DNA of 19,283 nt. Origin: an uncultured beta proteobacterium. Lineage in GTDB: Bacteria > Pseudomonadota > Gammaproteobacteria > Burkholderiales > Rhodocyclaceae. The translations under genes and the position numbers were made by a program. The stretch is from assembly GCA_903910495.1 (NCBI GenBank), contig CAIVZW010000230.1:1-19283 (forward strand), in the 5' to 3' direction. The notes beneath the pieces were generated by a model. That model did not search any database. It saw only the letters and a program-made list of their open reading frames with translations, and was not told where the DNA came from. Below, one piece after another: positions 8,060 through 15,418 of the stretch; position 1 is the stretch's first letter; each line of letters opens with the position of its first letter.

Positions 8060-8526
8060 ATATATTCCTGCTCCCGACCAGAAATGGCGCACGCCTTGCC
8101 GGGCTGCTTTGCACCTTTGCCGTGCTGGCCTCGCTATCCCCGAAGCTGGTTGCCGAAGAAGAACTCGGCCGTCTGTTTTTTACGCCCGAACGCCGGCAGA
8201 ACCTTGACCGCCAGCGGCTGCTCAATATTCAGGAAAAGCAGGAAATCCCTGAAGAGCCGACATTCACCATCAACGGCCTGGTCACGCGCAGCAGTGGCAA
8301 GCGTACGACGTGGATCAACGGCGTGTCGCAAAACGAAAACGAAACGCAAAGCGGCGTCAGCGTCACCCCGAAACGCAAGGAACCGGGCAAGGTCATTGTC
8401 CAGTCCAGCGAATCGCCAACGTCGAATGCCAGCGTCGGCGATACGGTCAACCGTAATACCGGCGAAGCCACTGACCTGCTCAACGGCGGCCGGATCAGCA
8501 TTCGTAGTGCCGTGCCGGCAAAATAG
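8056..8526 (+). CDS. Small periplasmic PilP/MshK-like pilus protein
   Basis: This 156-residue exported protein has a signal peptide of about 34 residues (Arg near the N-terminus, hydrophobic LAGLLCTFAVLASLSP, then LVAEEE). The mature start LGRLFFTPERRQNLDRQR is a motif I associate with betaproteobacterial pilus clusters. A short conserved core, FTINGLVTRSSGKRTTWING, resembles the small beta domain of PilP/MshK-type proteins, followed by a Ser/Thr/Asn-rich, probably flexible tail. Proteins of this type connect the PilN/PilO-like pair to the secretin. It starts within the stop codon of the PilO-like gene. The function is inferred from size, export signal and position. Confidence 0.62.
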   Translation: MNIFLLPTRNGARLAGLLCTFAVLASLSPKLVAEEELGRLFFTPERRQNLDRQRLLNIQEKQEIPEEPTFTINGLVTRSSGKRTTWINGVSQNENETQSGVSVTPKRKEPGKVIVQSSESPTSNASVGDTVNRNTGEATDLLNGGRISIRSAVPAK

Positions 8527-8540
8527 ACAGCGGACCGATA

Positions 8541-11135
8541 GTGCCCGGGAATACCCCTTCTTGCGGTCGCTGGCGTCAAGCGTTGCGGCAAAGGCAGCAG
8601 GGAGCCGCTCTGCTGCTTATTTTTCTTATTGCCATGACAATTGGGCTGGCCCTTTTCTTCAGGCCTGGCGATGGCGGTAGCGGCGGCTATGCCCGCGAGC
8701 AGGGCAGTGAAAACGTCCTGGTGCAGGCCAGGGACGCGCTGATCGGCAAAGCGGCTGCGGAGCGAAACAACTCACTTTTTGGTTTTCTCCAGGTTCCCGA
8801 TCTGGGCAGTACCCGGAACTCAACGCCGAACGAAGGCGAAAGCGCCGGCAATTTCACCGGAAACGTACAGAATCTTTCGGTGGTCGGCCGGCTTCCGTGG
8901 CGGACACTTGGTGAAGCTCCGCTCAAGGACACCAATGGTGAGTGCCTGTGGTACGCCGTTTCAGGTTCTGCCAAATCTGCCTCGCCACCGGACGTCTTCA
9001 ATTGGGATTCGCTCGGCCACTTTGATCTTTTCACGTCCGACGGCACCCCGGCCGGCACGGTCAGCAGCCTGGCCGGCAACTACCACGCCCGGCCGCTGGC
9101 GATCATCTTTTCTGCCGGACCGCTGCTCGCCGGGCAAAACCGCAGCACTTCAGCGACAGACACGGTCAGCGAATGTGGCGGCAATTACGACGTGCGCAAC
9201 TATCTGGACTCCTACACCGCCGACGCCAACATCAACAGCATCGTCAACTATTTTTCGGGTTCCACCAACAATTCCACCGGCGACGCCTCGCTACTGGCCT
9301 CACCCAAGGCGCTGATCAATGGCAACGTCGATATCGTGGCGGACGGCAACAAGGCTAGGCTGGCCAATGACCGCTTGCTGACCATCACCGCCAGGGACAT
9401 CTTTGACCTCGTCAAGAAGCGCAGCGATTTCAAATCCGATATCGACACGCTGCTCAACGATCTTGCGGCCTGCCTCAACACCATTCCGTCAACGTCATTG
9501 CCGGTGGCCTCCAGCCTGAGCAACAAGGGCATTGACACCATCATCGCCGCCTGCCCGGCGCCAACAACCACGAATGCGGCCATTCTGGCCAACTGGAAGG
9601 ACAATCTGCTTTACGCGGGTGGCCCTGCCGGCAATTTCACCGTCAGCAACAGCGCTGCTGCATGCAAGGCGGTCCTGATTTTTGGCGGCGAGCGAACCGC
9701 CCGGACGGTGGCGCCGCTGACCGCACAGTCCCGTGCCACTCCGGCCCAGAAGGGGGACAACGCGAACTACGGTGATCCCGCCATGTACCTCGAAGGCGCC
9801 AATGCCACACAGTTCCCGAACAACGGAGCCTACATCGGCGCCGCCTATTACGCGACTGGCGCGCCCAGCGCCGACGTCGTGCGCTGCATCACCGGTGCCG
9901 GCGCCGCGCAGGTTTCGTTTGCCACTGACTTGCCGAATTTTGTCGCGGCGGGAGCCACGCCGTCGATTACAACTAGCTCCGCTGACAACAGCGTGACCAT
10001 CACCGACAATGCCGCCGGCACAGCCGCCAGCTGCTTCTGGTCGCCGGCTCCTATCCCGCTCGCCGGCAAGACCCTGCGCGCCTATTACGAATACCGCTTT
10101 GGCTATGCCGACACCTATGCCACCACCGGCGCACCCGCCGACCGGGGTAACGGCATGGTCTTTCAACTGGTGCGCGGCGACATCCCGAATGCCTTCGGCA
10201 TGGCCTCCCCTCCGAACACCTGCGGCACCGAGACAAACCTTGGCGCGCTCGGTGCGACCGACATCTGGGGCAGCTTCTCCTACATCGTTGAGACCGATGT
10301 GCGGCGCAACGCCACCAACGACCCGGCGGGGAATCATACCGCCATCATGCTCAACGGCAGTCTCGCTCACGCGGCCGGCGAAACGCAAACGGCCACTGCG
10401 ACCATCCCATGCAACGGCAGCAAGAGCAGTTGCCTCCACTATCCCGAAAACACCTTCGAGGAATCACCAAACCCGCGGGCGCACAATCAGCGCATCGAGA
10501 TGCATACCGGCTGCAACGCGACGTGTTCCCGCTGCAACCCCAGCGGCAGCGATGGCTACGCAAAAATCAGCGCCTGGGTCGATTGCACCGATTGCAGCGA
10601 CGTCTCCGCTGATTTCGGCAGTTCCGAACTCATCATCAACGTGGCGAACCGCGATTTCAGTGCTTCCGGGGACTGGGCCGGAAGCAAGTGGTCATGGTCG
10701 GCCAGTGCCTTCAACCACACGGCGGGGGCAAACGCCGCCACACTCCCGAACGCAGCGCTGGCTGCGCCCCCGACAGTCGGCACCTCCTACCGGGTCGCCA
10801 TCACGCTCAGCACCACCGCCCCCGGAAGCATCGCCATTACGTTTGGCGGAAACACGACAGGCCTTCTTGCTCAAGCCGTCGGCACGGCAAGCTACAACGT
10901 TCAGTTCGATCCGGTTTCGGCCGCCGCGCTGAGCCTGACCCCCGACGCCGCGTGGGAAGGCAGCATCAGCAGTGCGAGTATCCGCGCCGTCACGCCACCG
11001 AACATCAACCGCTGCGTGCCCCTCTACGACCCCGAAATGCGGCAGGCGTTTTTCGGTATCCATGCCGGATTCCTGTCCACGCCGGACACGGTCCAAAGCG
11101 TCACCCTTAAAAACCTGTATCTGCGCAGCGATTGA
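8541..11135 (+). CDS. Giant PilX-like prepilin with a C-terminal lectin-like region (candidate tip adhesin)
   Basis: This 864-residue protein begins with a prepilin-like segment: basic leader RQRQQG, then AALLLIFLIAMTIGLALFF, with no Glu at position +5, as in GspK/PilX-type minor pilins. The GTG at 8541 is the listed start; a TTG at 8583 would give a typical seven-residue leader. Residues about 60-470 form a large domain including GRLPWRTLG...LWYAVSG and SECGGNYDVRNYLDSY. From about residue 470 the pattern fits an L-type lectin: FW-x-P-x-P-L, GNGMVFQLV (about 535-543), VETDV (Glu584, Asp586) and NDPAGNH (593-599), then the closing strand FFGIHAGFL...LYLRSD at the end. A second beta-sandwich module (about 700-815) and a cysteine cluster (624-685) lie in between. 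I infer a non-polymerising tip subunit that binds glycans. Confidence 0.7.
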   Translation: MPGNTPSCGRWRQALRQRQQGAALLLIFLIAMTIGLALFFRPGDGGSGGYAREQGSENVLVQARDALIGKAAAERNNSLFGFLQVPDLGSTRNSTPNEGESAGNFTGNVQNLSVVGRLPWRTLGEAPLKDTNGECLWYAVSGSAKSASPPDVFNWDSLGHFDLFTSDGTPAGTVSSLAGNYHARPLAIIFSAGPLLAGQNRSTSATDTVSECGGNYDVRNYLDSYTADANINSIVNYFSGSTNNSTGDASLLASPKALINGNVDIVADGNKARLANDRLLTITARDIFDLVKKRSDFKSDIDTLLNDLAACLNTIPSTSLPVASSLSNKGIDTIIAACPAPTTTNAAILANWKDNLLYAGGPAGNFTVSNSAAACKAVLIFGGERTARTVAPLTAQSRATPAQKGDNANYGDPAMYLEGANATQFPNNGAYIGAAYYATGAPSADVVRCITGAGAAQVSFATDLPNFVAAGATPSITTSSADNSVTITDNAAGTAASCFWSPAPIPLAGKTLRAYYEYRFGYADTYATTGAPADRGNGMVFQLVRGDIPNAFGMASPPNTCGTETNLGALGATDIWGSFSYIVETDVRRNATNDPAGNHTAIMLNGSLAHAAGETQTATATIPCNGSKSSCLHYPENTFEESPNPRAHNQRIEMHTGCNATCSRCNPSGSDGYAKISAWVDCTDCSDVSADFGSSELIINVANRDFSASGDWAGSKWSWSASAFNHTAGANAATLPNAALAAPPTVGTSYRVAITLSTTAPGSIAITFGGNTTGLLAQAVGTASYNVQFDPVSAAALSLTPDAAWEGSISSASIRAVTPPNINRCVPLYDPEMRQAFFGIHAGFLSTPDTVQSVTLKNLYLRSD

Positions 11136-11326
11136 GCCAACTCGCCGCAAGCGGCCGGCTTCCCGGTATCCGACCCGGCGTTTCCATACGGCAGTTGCTT
11201 TCACTGCGCGAACACGCTAGCCTTTGATCAACCCATGCAGAGGTTTGCCATGTTAGCCATCTACCACGTAAAACTCTTTTATCGCGGCACAAAATTACGC
11301 GTTGAAAACGTGCTGAACCCCTGACC
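11136..11326. other. Intergenic region between the two prepilin genes
   Basis: This is 191 bases without a convincing gene. A possible sigma-70 promoter, TTGCCA (11245-11250), 18-base spacer, TAAAAC (11269-11274), lies 50 to 80 bases before the next start; the -10 match is only partial. A 29-codon open frame (11235-11324) ends two bases before the next ATG but lacks a ribosome site. No terminator is visible after the giant prepilin gene. Confidence 0.3.
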
Positions 11327-12109
11327 ATGCCGACAGGACATTTCTCATCCCGGCTGAGCTACCGAGATGAAACAATCACCATCCGACCCGCTCAGAGCGG
11401 CTTCACGCTGGTCGAACTGACCATTGTTCTGGTCATTGTTGCGCTGCTTCTGGGCGGCATGCTGATGTCTCTAACCACCCAGCAGGACATTGCAAACGGC
11501 AAGGAAACGGAGAAGCGCCTGAATGACTTCCGTGATGCGCTCCTTGGATTTGCTACGGCTCAACAACGGCTGCCTTGTCCGGCGATTGCAGGAGCTACCG
11601 GTATCGAAAGCCCGGCGGGCGGAGGCGCATGCACGAATAACTTCAGCGGGTTTCTTCCGGCCATCACTCTGGGCGTCACCCCGACAGACACCCAGGGCTA
11701 CGCCATTGACGCATGGGGCAATCGTGTCAGATATGCGGTCACCAACGCCAACGCCAATGCCTTCACCACAACCAGTGGATTGAGAACGGCCTGGGCCATC
11801 AACCCGGCGACAATCCAGCCTGATCTTCGTGTGTGCAACACGGCTGCAAACATTACCAATCCCGATACGGCCAGCGCCGACTGCCCGGCCACGGACCAGA
11901 TGACCAACACGGCCGTGGCCATTGTCTTCTCAACCGGAAAGAACGGAGCAGCTGCTCCCGGAGGAGCCGACGAACTTGCCAACTGGACTTCGTCCAACGA
12001 CCGCGTATTCGTAAACACCTTGCCGAGCGCGAGCTTTGACGATCTCCTTGTCTGGCTTTCCCCCAACATCCTGTATAACCGGCTGATTTCTGTCGGTCGC
12101 CTGCCCTAG
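11327..12109 (+). CDS. Prepilin-type minor pilin
   Basis: This 260-residue pilin-like protein carries the classic prepilin motif QSG/FTLVELTIVLVIVALLLGG, with Glu at +5 after the predicted prepilin peptidase cut. The leader from the ATG at 11327 is 25 residues, long for type IVa pilins, and has no clear ribosome site. An ATG at 11367 would give a short leader, but it is in another frame. The globular part contains LPCPA, GFLPAITLGV and DAWGNRVRYAV, echoing motifs of the giant prepilin upstream, and several cysteines (CPAI, GGACT, RVCN, ADCPAT) that may form disulfides. It is probably a minor or priming pilin acting with the giant prepilin. Confidence 0.85.
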   Translation: MPTGHFSSRLSYRDETITIRPAQSGFTLVELTIVLVIVALLLGGMLMSLTTQQDIANGKETEKRLNDFRDALLGFATAQQRLPCPAIAGATGIESPAGGGACTNNFSGFLPAITLGVTPTDTQGYAIDAWGNRVRYAVTNANANAFTTTSGLRTAWAINPATIQPDLRVCNTAANITNPDTASADCPATDQMTNTAVAIVFSTGKNGAAAPGGADELANWTSSNDRVFVNTLPSASFDDLLVWLSPNILYNRLISVGRLP

Positions 12110-12203
12110 ACGAATCGTCGTAATCGGCACATTCGGTCTTGACCGACCGCACGGTTTGGAGTCAAATCAGTGCTGATAACTTAATGACTGCGTCAGACAC
12201 CTA

Positions 12204-13481
12204 ATGAGCGATCAACGCGGCTTTCTCGATGGCTTCCGCAATGCCGGAATCCTGCCGACCGACTCCGAAGAATTGCGCCTGCAGAAATCTCTGCTGATTT
12301 TTGCGACCGGCCTGATCAGCTTCGCCTCAATGTTCTGGCTGTTCATCTACTGGCAGCTCGGGCCGCAATTCTCATCGACCATCCCCTTCCTGTTCCAGTT
12401 GCTGCTGGTCGGCAATCTGGTGGTTTTCCTGAAAACGCTCAATTTCGACGGCTTCCGCCTGATCCAGCTGTCACTGTTTCTGTTCGTGCCCTTTGTCGCC
12501 CAGTGGAGCATGGGCAACTTCATTTCTGCCAGCGGCGTCAGCCTGTGGGCGCTACTGGCGCCGATTGGCGCCGTGCTGGTGATCGGCGCCAGAGAGGCCC
12601 TGGCCTGGTTCATTGCCTATCTTTTTCTCACTGCGCTTTCCGGCAGTTTTGACTATTACCTCGCCGATTCGCTGACCTCTGCACAACTGAAGGTACCGAC
12701 GCAGACCACGGTGTTCTTCTTCGCCCTCAATTTTGCCGCAGTGTCGACCATTGTCTTCCTGCTGCTGCGTTACTCGGCTATCGAGAAGCAGAAAACGCAA
12801 GCGCGCCTCGAAGTCGCACACCAGCAACTGCAGATCGAACAGGATCGCTCCGAGCGACTGCTCCTCAACATTCTTCCGGGTTCGATTGCCGAGCGGCTGA
12901 AGAACAGCAACCAGACCATTGCCGATGGATTTGCCGATGTTTCCGTGATGTTTGTCGACATCGTCAACTTCACCCGCATTGCCGAAGGCTTGAACCCGCA
13001 AGAGGTTTTCTCGATGCTCAACATGGTTTTCTCTTCGTTTGACGAACTCGCGGAAAAGTTCGGGCTGGAGAAAATCAAAACGATAGGCGATGCCTATATG
13101 GTTGCCGGAGGCCTGAACGACGAGCGCAGCGACTATTCCGAGGCGCTGGTCGATATGGCGCTGGAAATGCGCGACCTGCTGAAGCGCGACTTCCATATCA
13201 ACCACATGCATCTTGAAGTACGCATCGGCATTGGTACCGGGCCGGTCGTGGCCGGCGTGGTGGGCAAGAAGAAATTCATTTACGACCTGTGGGGCGACAC
13301 CGTCAATATTGCCAGCCGCATCACCAGCGAAGGTGTTCCCGGCATGGTGCAGGTCGATGAAACGACCTACCGGCGACTGCTGCAGCACTTTGATTTCCAC
13401 GCGCCGCAAACCATCCACCTCAAGGGCAAGGGCAACATGGTGGTGTACCGCGCCATCGGCCGCAAGGCCTACGACTGCTAG
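12204..13481 (+). CDS. Membrane-bound class III adenylate cyclase
   Basis: This 425-residue protein has about six transmembrane helices (residues ~28-190), a short coiled-coil linker containing the cyclase lead-in SERLLLNILPGSIAERLK, and a class III catalytic domain (about 240-425). Metal-binding aspartates are Asp252 (VMFVDIVNFT) and Asp296 (IGDAYM). Substrate-choice residues are Lys292 (KIKTIGD) and Asp361 (YDLWGD), the Lys/Asp pair of ATP-specific enzymes and not the Glu/Cys pair of guanylate cyclases. Asn368 and Arg372 (NIASR) are the transition-state residues. All catalytic positions are present, so it should form active homodimers that make cAMP. The stimulus sensed by the membrane part is unknown. 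It sits between pilin genes, suggesting a link between pili and cAMP signalling. Confidence 0.9.
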   Translation: MSDQRGFLDGFRNAGILPTDSEELRLQKSLLIFATGLISFASMFWLFIYWQLGPQFSSTIPFLFQLLLVGNLVVFLKTLNFDGFRLIQLSLFLFVPFVAQWSMGNFISASGVSLWALLAPIGAVLVIGAREALAWFIAYLFLTALSGSFDYYLADSLTSAQLKVPTQTTVFFFALNFAAVSTIVFLLLRYSAIEKQKTQARLEVAHQQLQIEQDRSERLLLNILPGSIAERLKNSNQTIADGFADVSVMFVDIVNFTRIAEGLNPQEVFSMLNMVFSSFDELAEKFGLEKIKTIGDAYMVAGGLNDERSDYSEALVDMALEMRDLLKRDFHINHMHLEVRIGIGTGPVVAGVVGKKKFIYDLWGDTVNIASRITSEGVPGMVQVDETTYRRLLQHFDFHAPQTIHLKGKGNMVVYRAIGRKAYDC

Positions 13482-13501
13482 CCGGCGCCCTTCGTGCCTC
13501 C

Positions 13502-15238
13502 CTACTGCGTTCGTCCCTGCGCCGCTATCCGCCGCAATTCGAAGCCGACCTGCCCGGCCACATTGCTCGCCAACCGGAGTTCGTAGCCGTAACGCTCGGC
13601 CTGCCTGGCGGCGTGATAGAGCCCGATGCCGAAGCCGTTTTCCGACGCTACCGGCGAGTGGAACAGATCATCGACAACAGCCTTGCTGACCACGCTGCCG
13701 TTGTCACAGACCCTGAGCACGGCCGCATCGGCCGCCAACGTCACACGCACGACCAGGCCATTTTCGCCCTGACGCTTGAGCCGCGCGTTGTGCAGGAGAT
13801 TGTCCGCGACGCTGTCGTAGAGTGCCGCCGGCAGACGCGCCGCCTTGTCGAACACGACCGGACTGAAAACAATGTCGTCATGCGCGTAACGTTGCCTCAG
13901 CGTATTCCACCAGACCGTGGCCAGCGCATGCACACCCACTCCGGCGATCTCGCCTTGCGGCGCCTGCAACTTCTCCAGTGTCTGCTGCAGACGTTGCGTG
14001 ATCTGTGGTAACTGCCGCTGCATGAGCTGATTGAGGCGCACGCCATCGCTGTCATCCGGCGCCTGCGCCATGAAACAAAGATTGTTCAGGGACTGCAGCA
14101 GGTTTTTTACATCGTGCGTCAGACGCGCACCGGTTTCATGCACGGCGCGCAGATAACTCATCTGCTGGAACTCGCGCGCACTCTGCTTGGCGATGTAGTA
14201 CTCGTTGGTCAGCTGTGACAGCAGATGGAAATGCCAGATCAGCGATGGACTCAGTTTGTGGCGCGTAAACAGGGTCAGCACCAGCGGCCGGCTGGGGAAG
14301 TCCTGGCAATAATTCGACTCCTGCCCAAAGCGTCCCGAACCTGCCTCGGCACCGCTGGCGGGCGACCAGGCCCCACCCGCGACCCACGGCAACTCAAGCA
14401 TGCCCTCGAAAGCGGCGGATAAAAACTGGTCGGGATCACTCTCGCGCTCGGCGCATTCCATCAGCCGTTGCAGCCATGTTTCAAAGGGCAGGCCGATGGT
14501 CAGCAGGTAGCGGGACAGGAAGACGCCGATGCCGCTGAATCCCGGCCGCGGATTCCACGCCCAGGCAATGAGCAGCAGCATGCCGGCAATCGACACCAGC
14601 GTCTTGAACACCGCTTCGATATACAGGGTTTGGCGCAACAGCATGAACGCCAGGCTGCCCAGCACCAGCACGGAAATCAGCAGAGCGACGAACAGGCTGT
14701 AGAAAAAATCGACCATGCCGTCACTGGGCAGGCGAATCTCCTGCGGGCGCGGCATCAGCAGCATGACGACAAACAGCAGCGGGGCCGTCCAGGCAAAGGG
14801 GATATCCAGCGAAGGACCGATCAGCGCCACATCGGGTACCACCCTGGGCACCAGCCAGACCAGCAGCGCGCACAGCAGATAGGCAAAAGCCAGCAGGTAG
14901 AAAATGCGTGTCGGCTGATGGCCGAGCAGCAACACCCGCCCGCCGAGCAGTGCGGCCAGCACGACCACCCAGAGAATCAGCAGCCACCAGCCAAACAGCC
15001 ACGCCCCGCCGACCAGCAGTACCACGATCAGCAGCAGGCTGTTAACCCCGAGTTTGCGCTCGGCCTGAATGAAGGGCTGCCAGATCAGGAACAGGCCGAC
15101 GTCAACGAGCCAGAACATCAGGCTGACGGCAGAACTCACGCCGGCCAGCAAGGTCACGTGCAGAACCACCAGCAGGGCGATCAGCACCCAGCGCTGCCGC
15201 TCCCTGAGAAAGCTCCCGAACTGCCCTAAAGCCGTCAT
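13502..15238 (-). CDS. Multi-TM sensor histidine kinase without adjacent response regulator
   Basis: I chose the ATG at 15238 (578 residues) over a TTG at 15262 because an AGGAG ribosome site lies just upstream of it. The N-terminal half has about eight hydrophobic helices. A degenerate GAF-like segment (about 270-350) follows. The phospho-acceptor region is GARLTHDVKNLLQSLNNL with His375; this HDVKN form resembles PrsK-type kinases more than the common HELRTP form. The ATPase part has an N box (DNLLHNARL), a G1 box (VCDNGS) and a G2 box (NGFGIGLYHAARQAERYGYEL). It converges on the cyclase gene with only 20 bases between stops and diverges from the sigma-54-type pilin gene. No response regulator is in the window. 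A role in controlling the pilin is inferred from position. Confidence 0.87.
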   Translation of the reverse strand: MTALGQFGSFLRERQRWVLIALLVVLHVTLLAGVSSAVSLMFWLVDVGLFLIWQPFIQAERKLGVNSLLLIVVLLVGGAWLFGWWLLILWVVVLAALLGGRVLLLGHQPTRIFYLLAFAYLLCALLVWLVPRVVPDVALIGPSLDIPFAWTAPLLFVVMLLMPRPQEIRLPSDGMVDFFYSLFVALLISVLVLGSLAFMLLRQTLYIEAVFKTLVSIAGMLLLIAWAWNPRPGFSGIGVFLSRYLLTIGLPFETWLQRLMECAERESDPDQFLSAAFEGMLELPWVAGGAWSPASGAEAGSGRFGQESNYCQDFPSRPLVLTLFTRHKLSPSLIWHFHLLSQLTNEYYIAKQSAREFQQMSYLRAVHETGARLTHDVKNLLQSLNNLCFMAQAPDDSDGVRLNQLMQRQLPQITQRLQQTLEKLQAPQGEIAGVGVHALATVWWNTLRQRYAHDDIVFSPVVFDKAARLPAALYDSVADNLLHNARLKRQGENGLVVRVTLAADAAVLRVCDNGSVVSKAVVDDLFHSPVASENGFGIGLYHAARQAERYGYELRLASNVAGQVGFELRRIAAQGRTQ

Positions 15239-15296
15239 CACCGGTCTCCTGGAACTGACCAAAGCCCGTCATCAAAACCCCGTGGCGGTTCAATCC

Positions 15297-15326
15297 CCGA
15301 CACATGTGTCGAAGAACCGACACATG
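15297..15326. promoter_or_regulatory. Probable enhancer-protein site: palindrome and 20-base-spaced repeat
   Basis: CGACACATGTGTCG (15298-15311) is a perfect 14-base palindrome. Its left arm, CCGACACATG (15297-15306), recurs exactly at 15317-15326, a 20-base step or about two helical turns. The GACAC/GTGTC units match the core reported for PilR sites at Pseudomonas pilA. They lie about 60-90 bases before the predicted start of transcription, in the usual place for a sigma-54 activator. Confidence 0.6.
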
Positions 15327-15361
15327 CTCGGTCAAATCGGGCAAAAAACACTTGTATCATT

Positions 15362-15378
15362 TGGCGCGAATATTGCTT
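15362..15378 (+). promoter_or_regulatory. Sigma-54 (RpoN) promoter of the pilin gene
   Basis: TGGCGCGAATATTGCTT carries the invariant GG (15363-15364) and GC (15375-15376) separated by exactly ten bases, close to the consensus TGGCAC-N5-TTGCW. Transcription should begin about 12 bases after the GC, near 15388, leaving a leader of about 30 bases before the ATG at 15419. RpoN control of type IV pilin genes is well known in Pseudomonas, which makes this assignment coherent. Confidence 0.8.
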
Positions 15379-15418
15379 ATAACTATGCTGTCATTAATGT
15401 CATTGCACGGGAAAAACC

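Noticed and set aside
9495..10439. Long minus-strand open frame opposite the giant prepilin
   Set aside because: Low-complexity Gly/Arg/Ala/Val composition and full overlap with a convincing plus-strand gene.
10512..10535. CX3CX2C motif in the giant prepilin, as in radical SAM enzymes
   Set aside because: The motif lies in an exported, beta-rich lectin-like region with no other radical SAM features; it is more likely part of a disulfide or metal-stabilised loop.
11235..11324. 29-codon open frame ending two bases before the smaller prepilin start
   Set aside because: No ribosome-binding site, no recognisable motif, and short frames of this size occur by chance.
12110..12203. Possible sigma-70 promoter ahead of the adenylate cyclase (TTGACC near 12143, TGATAA near 12173)
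   Set aside because: The spacing between the boxes is far too long, and other pairings match the consensus poorly.
13482..13501. Possible terminator between the convergent cyclase and kinase genes
   Set aside because: The 20-base gap and its flanks show no stem followed by a T-tract in either direction.
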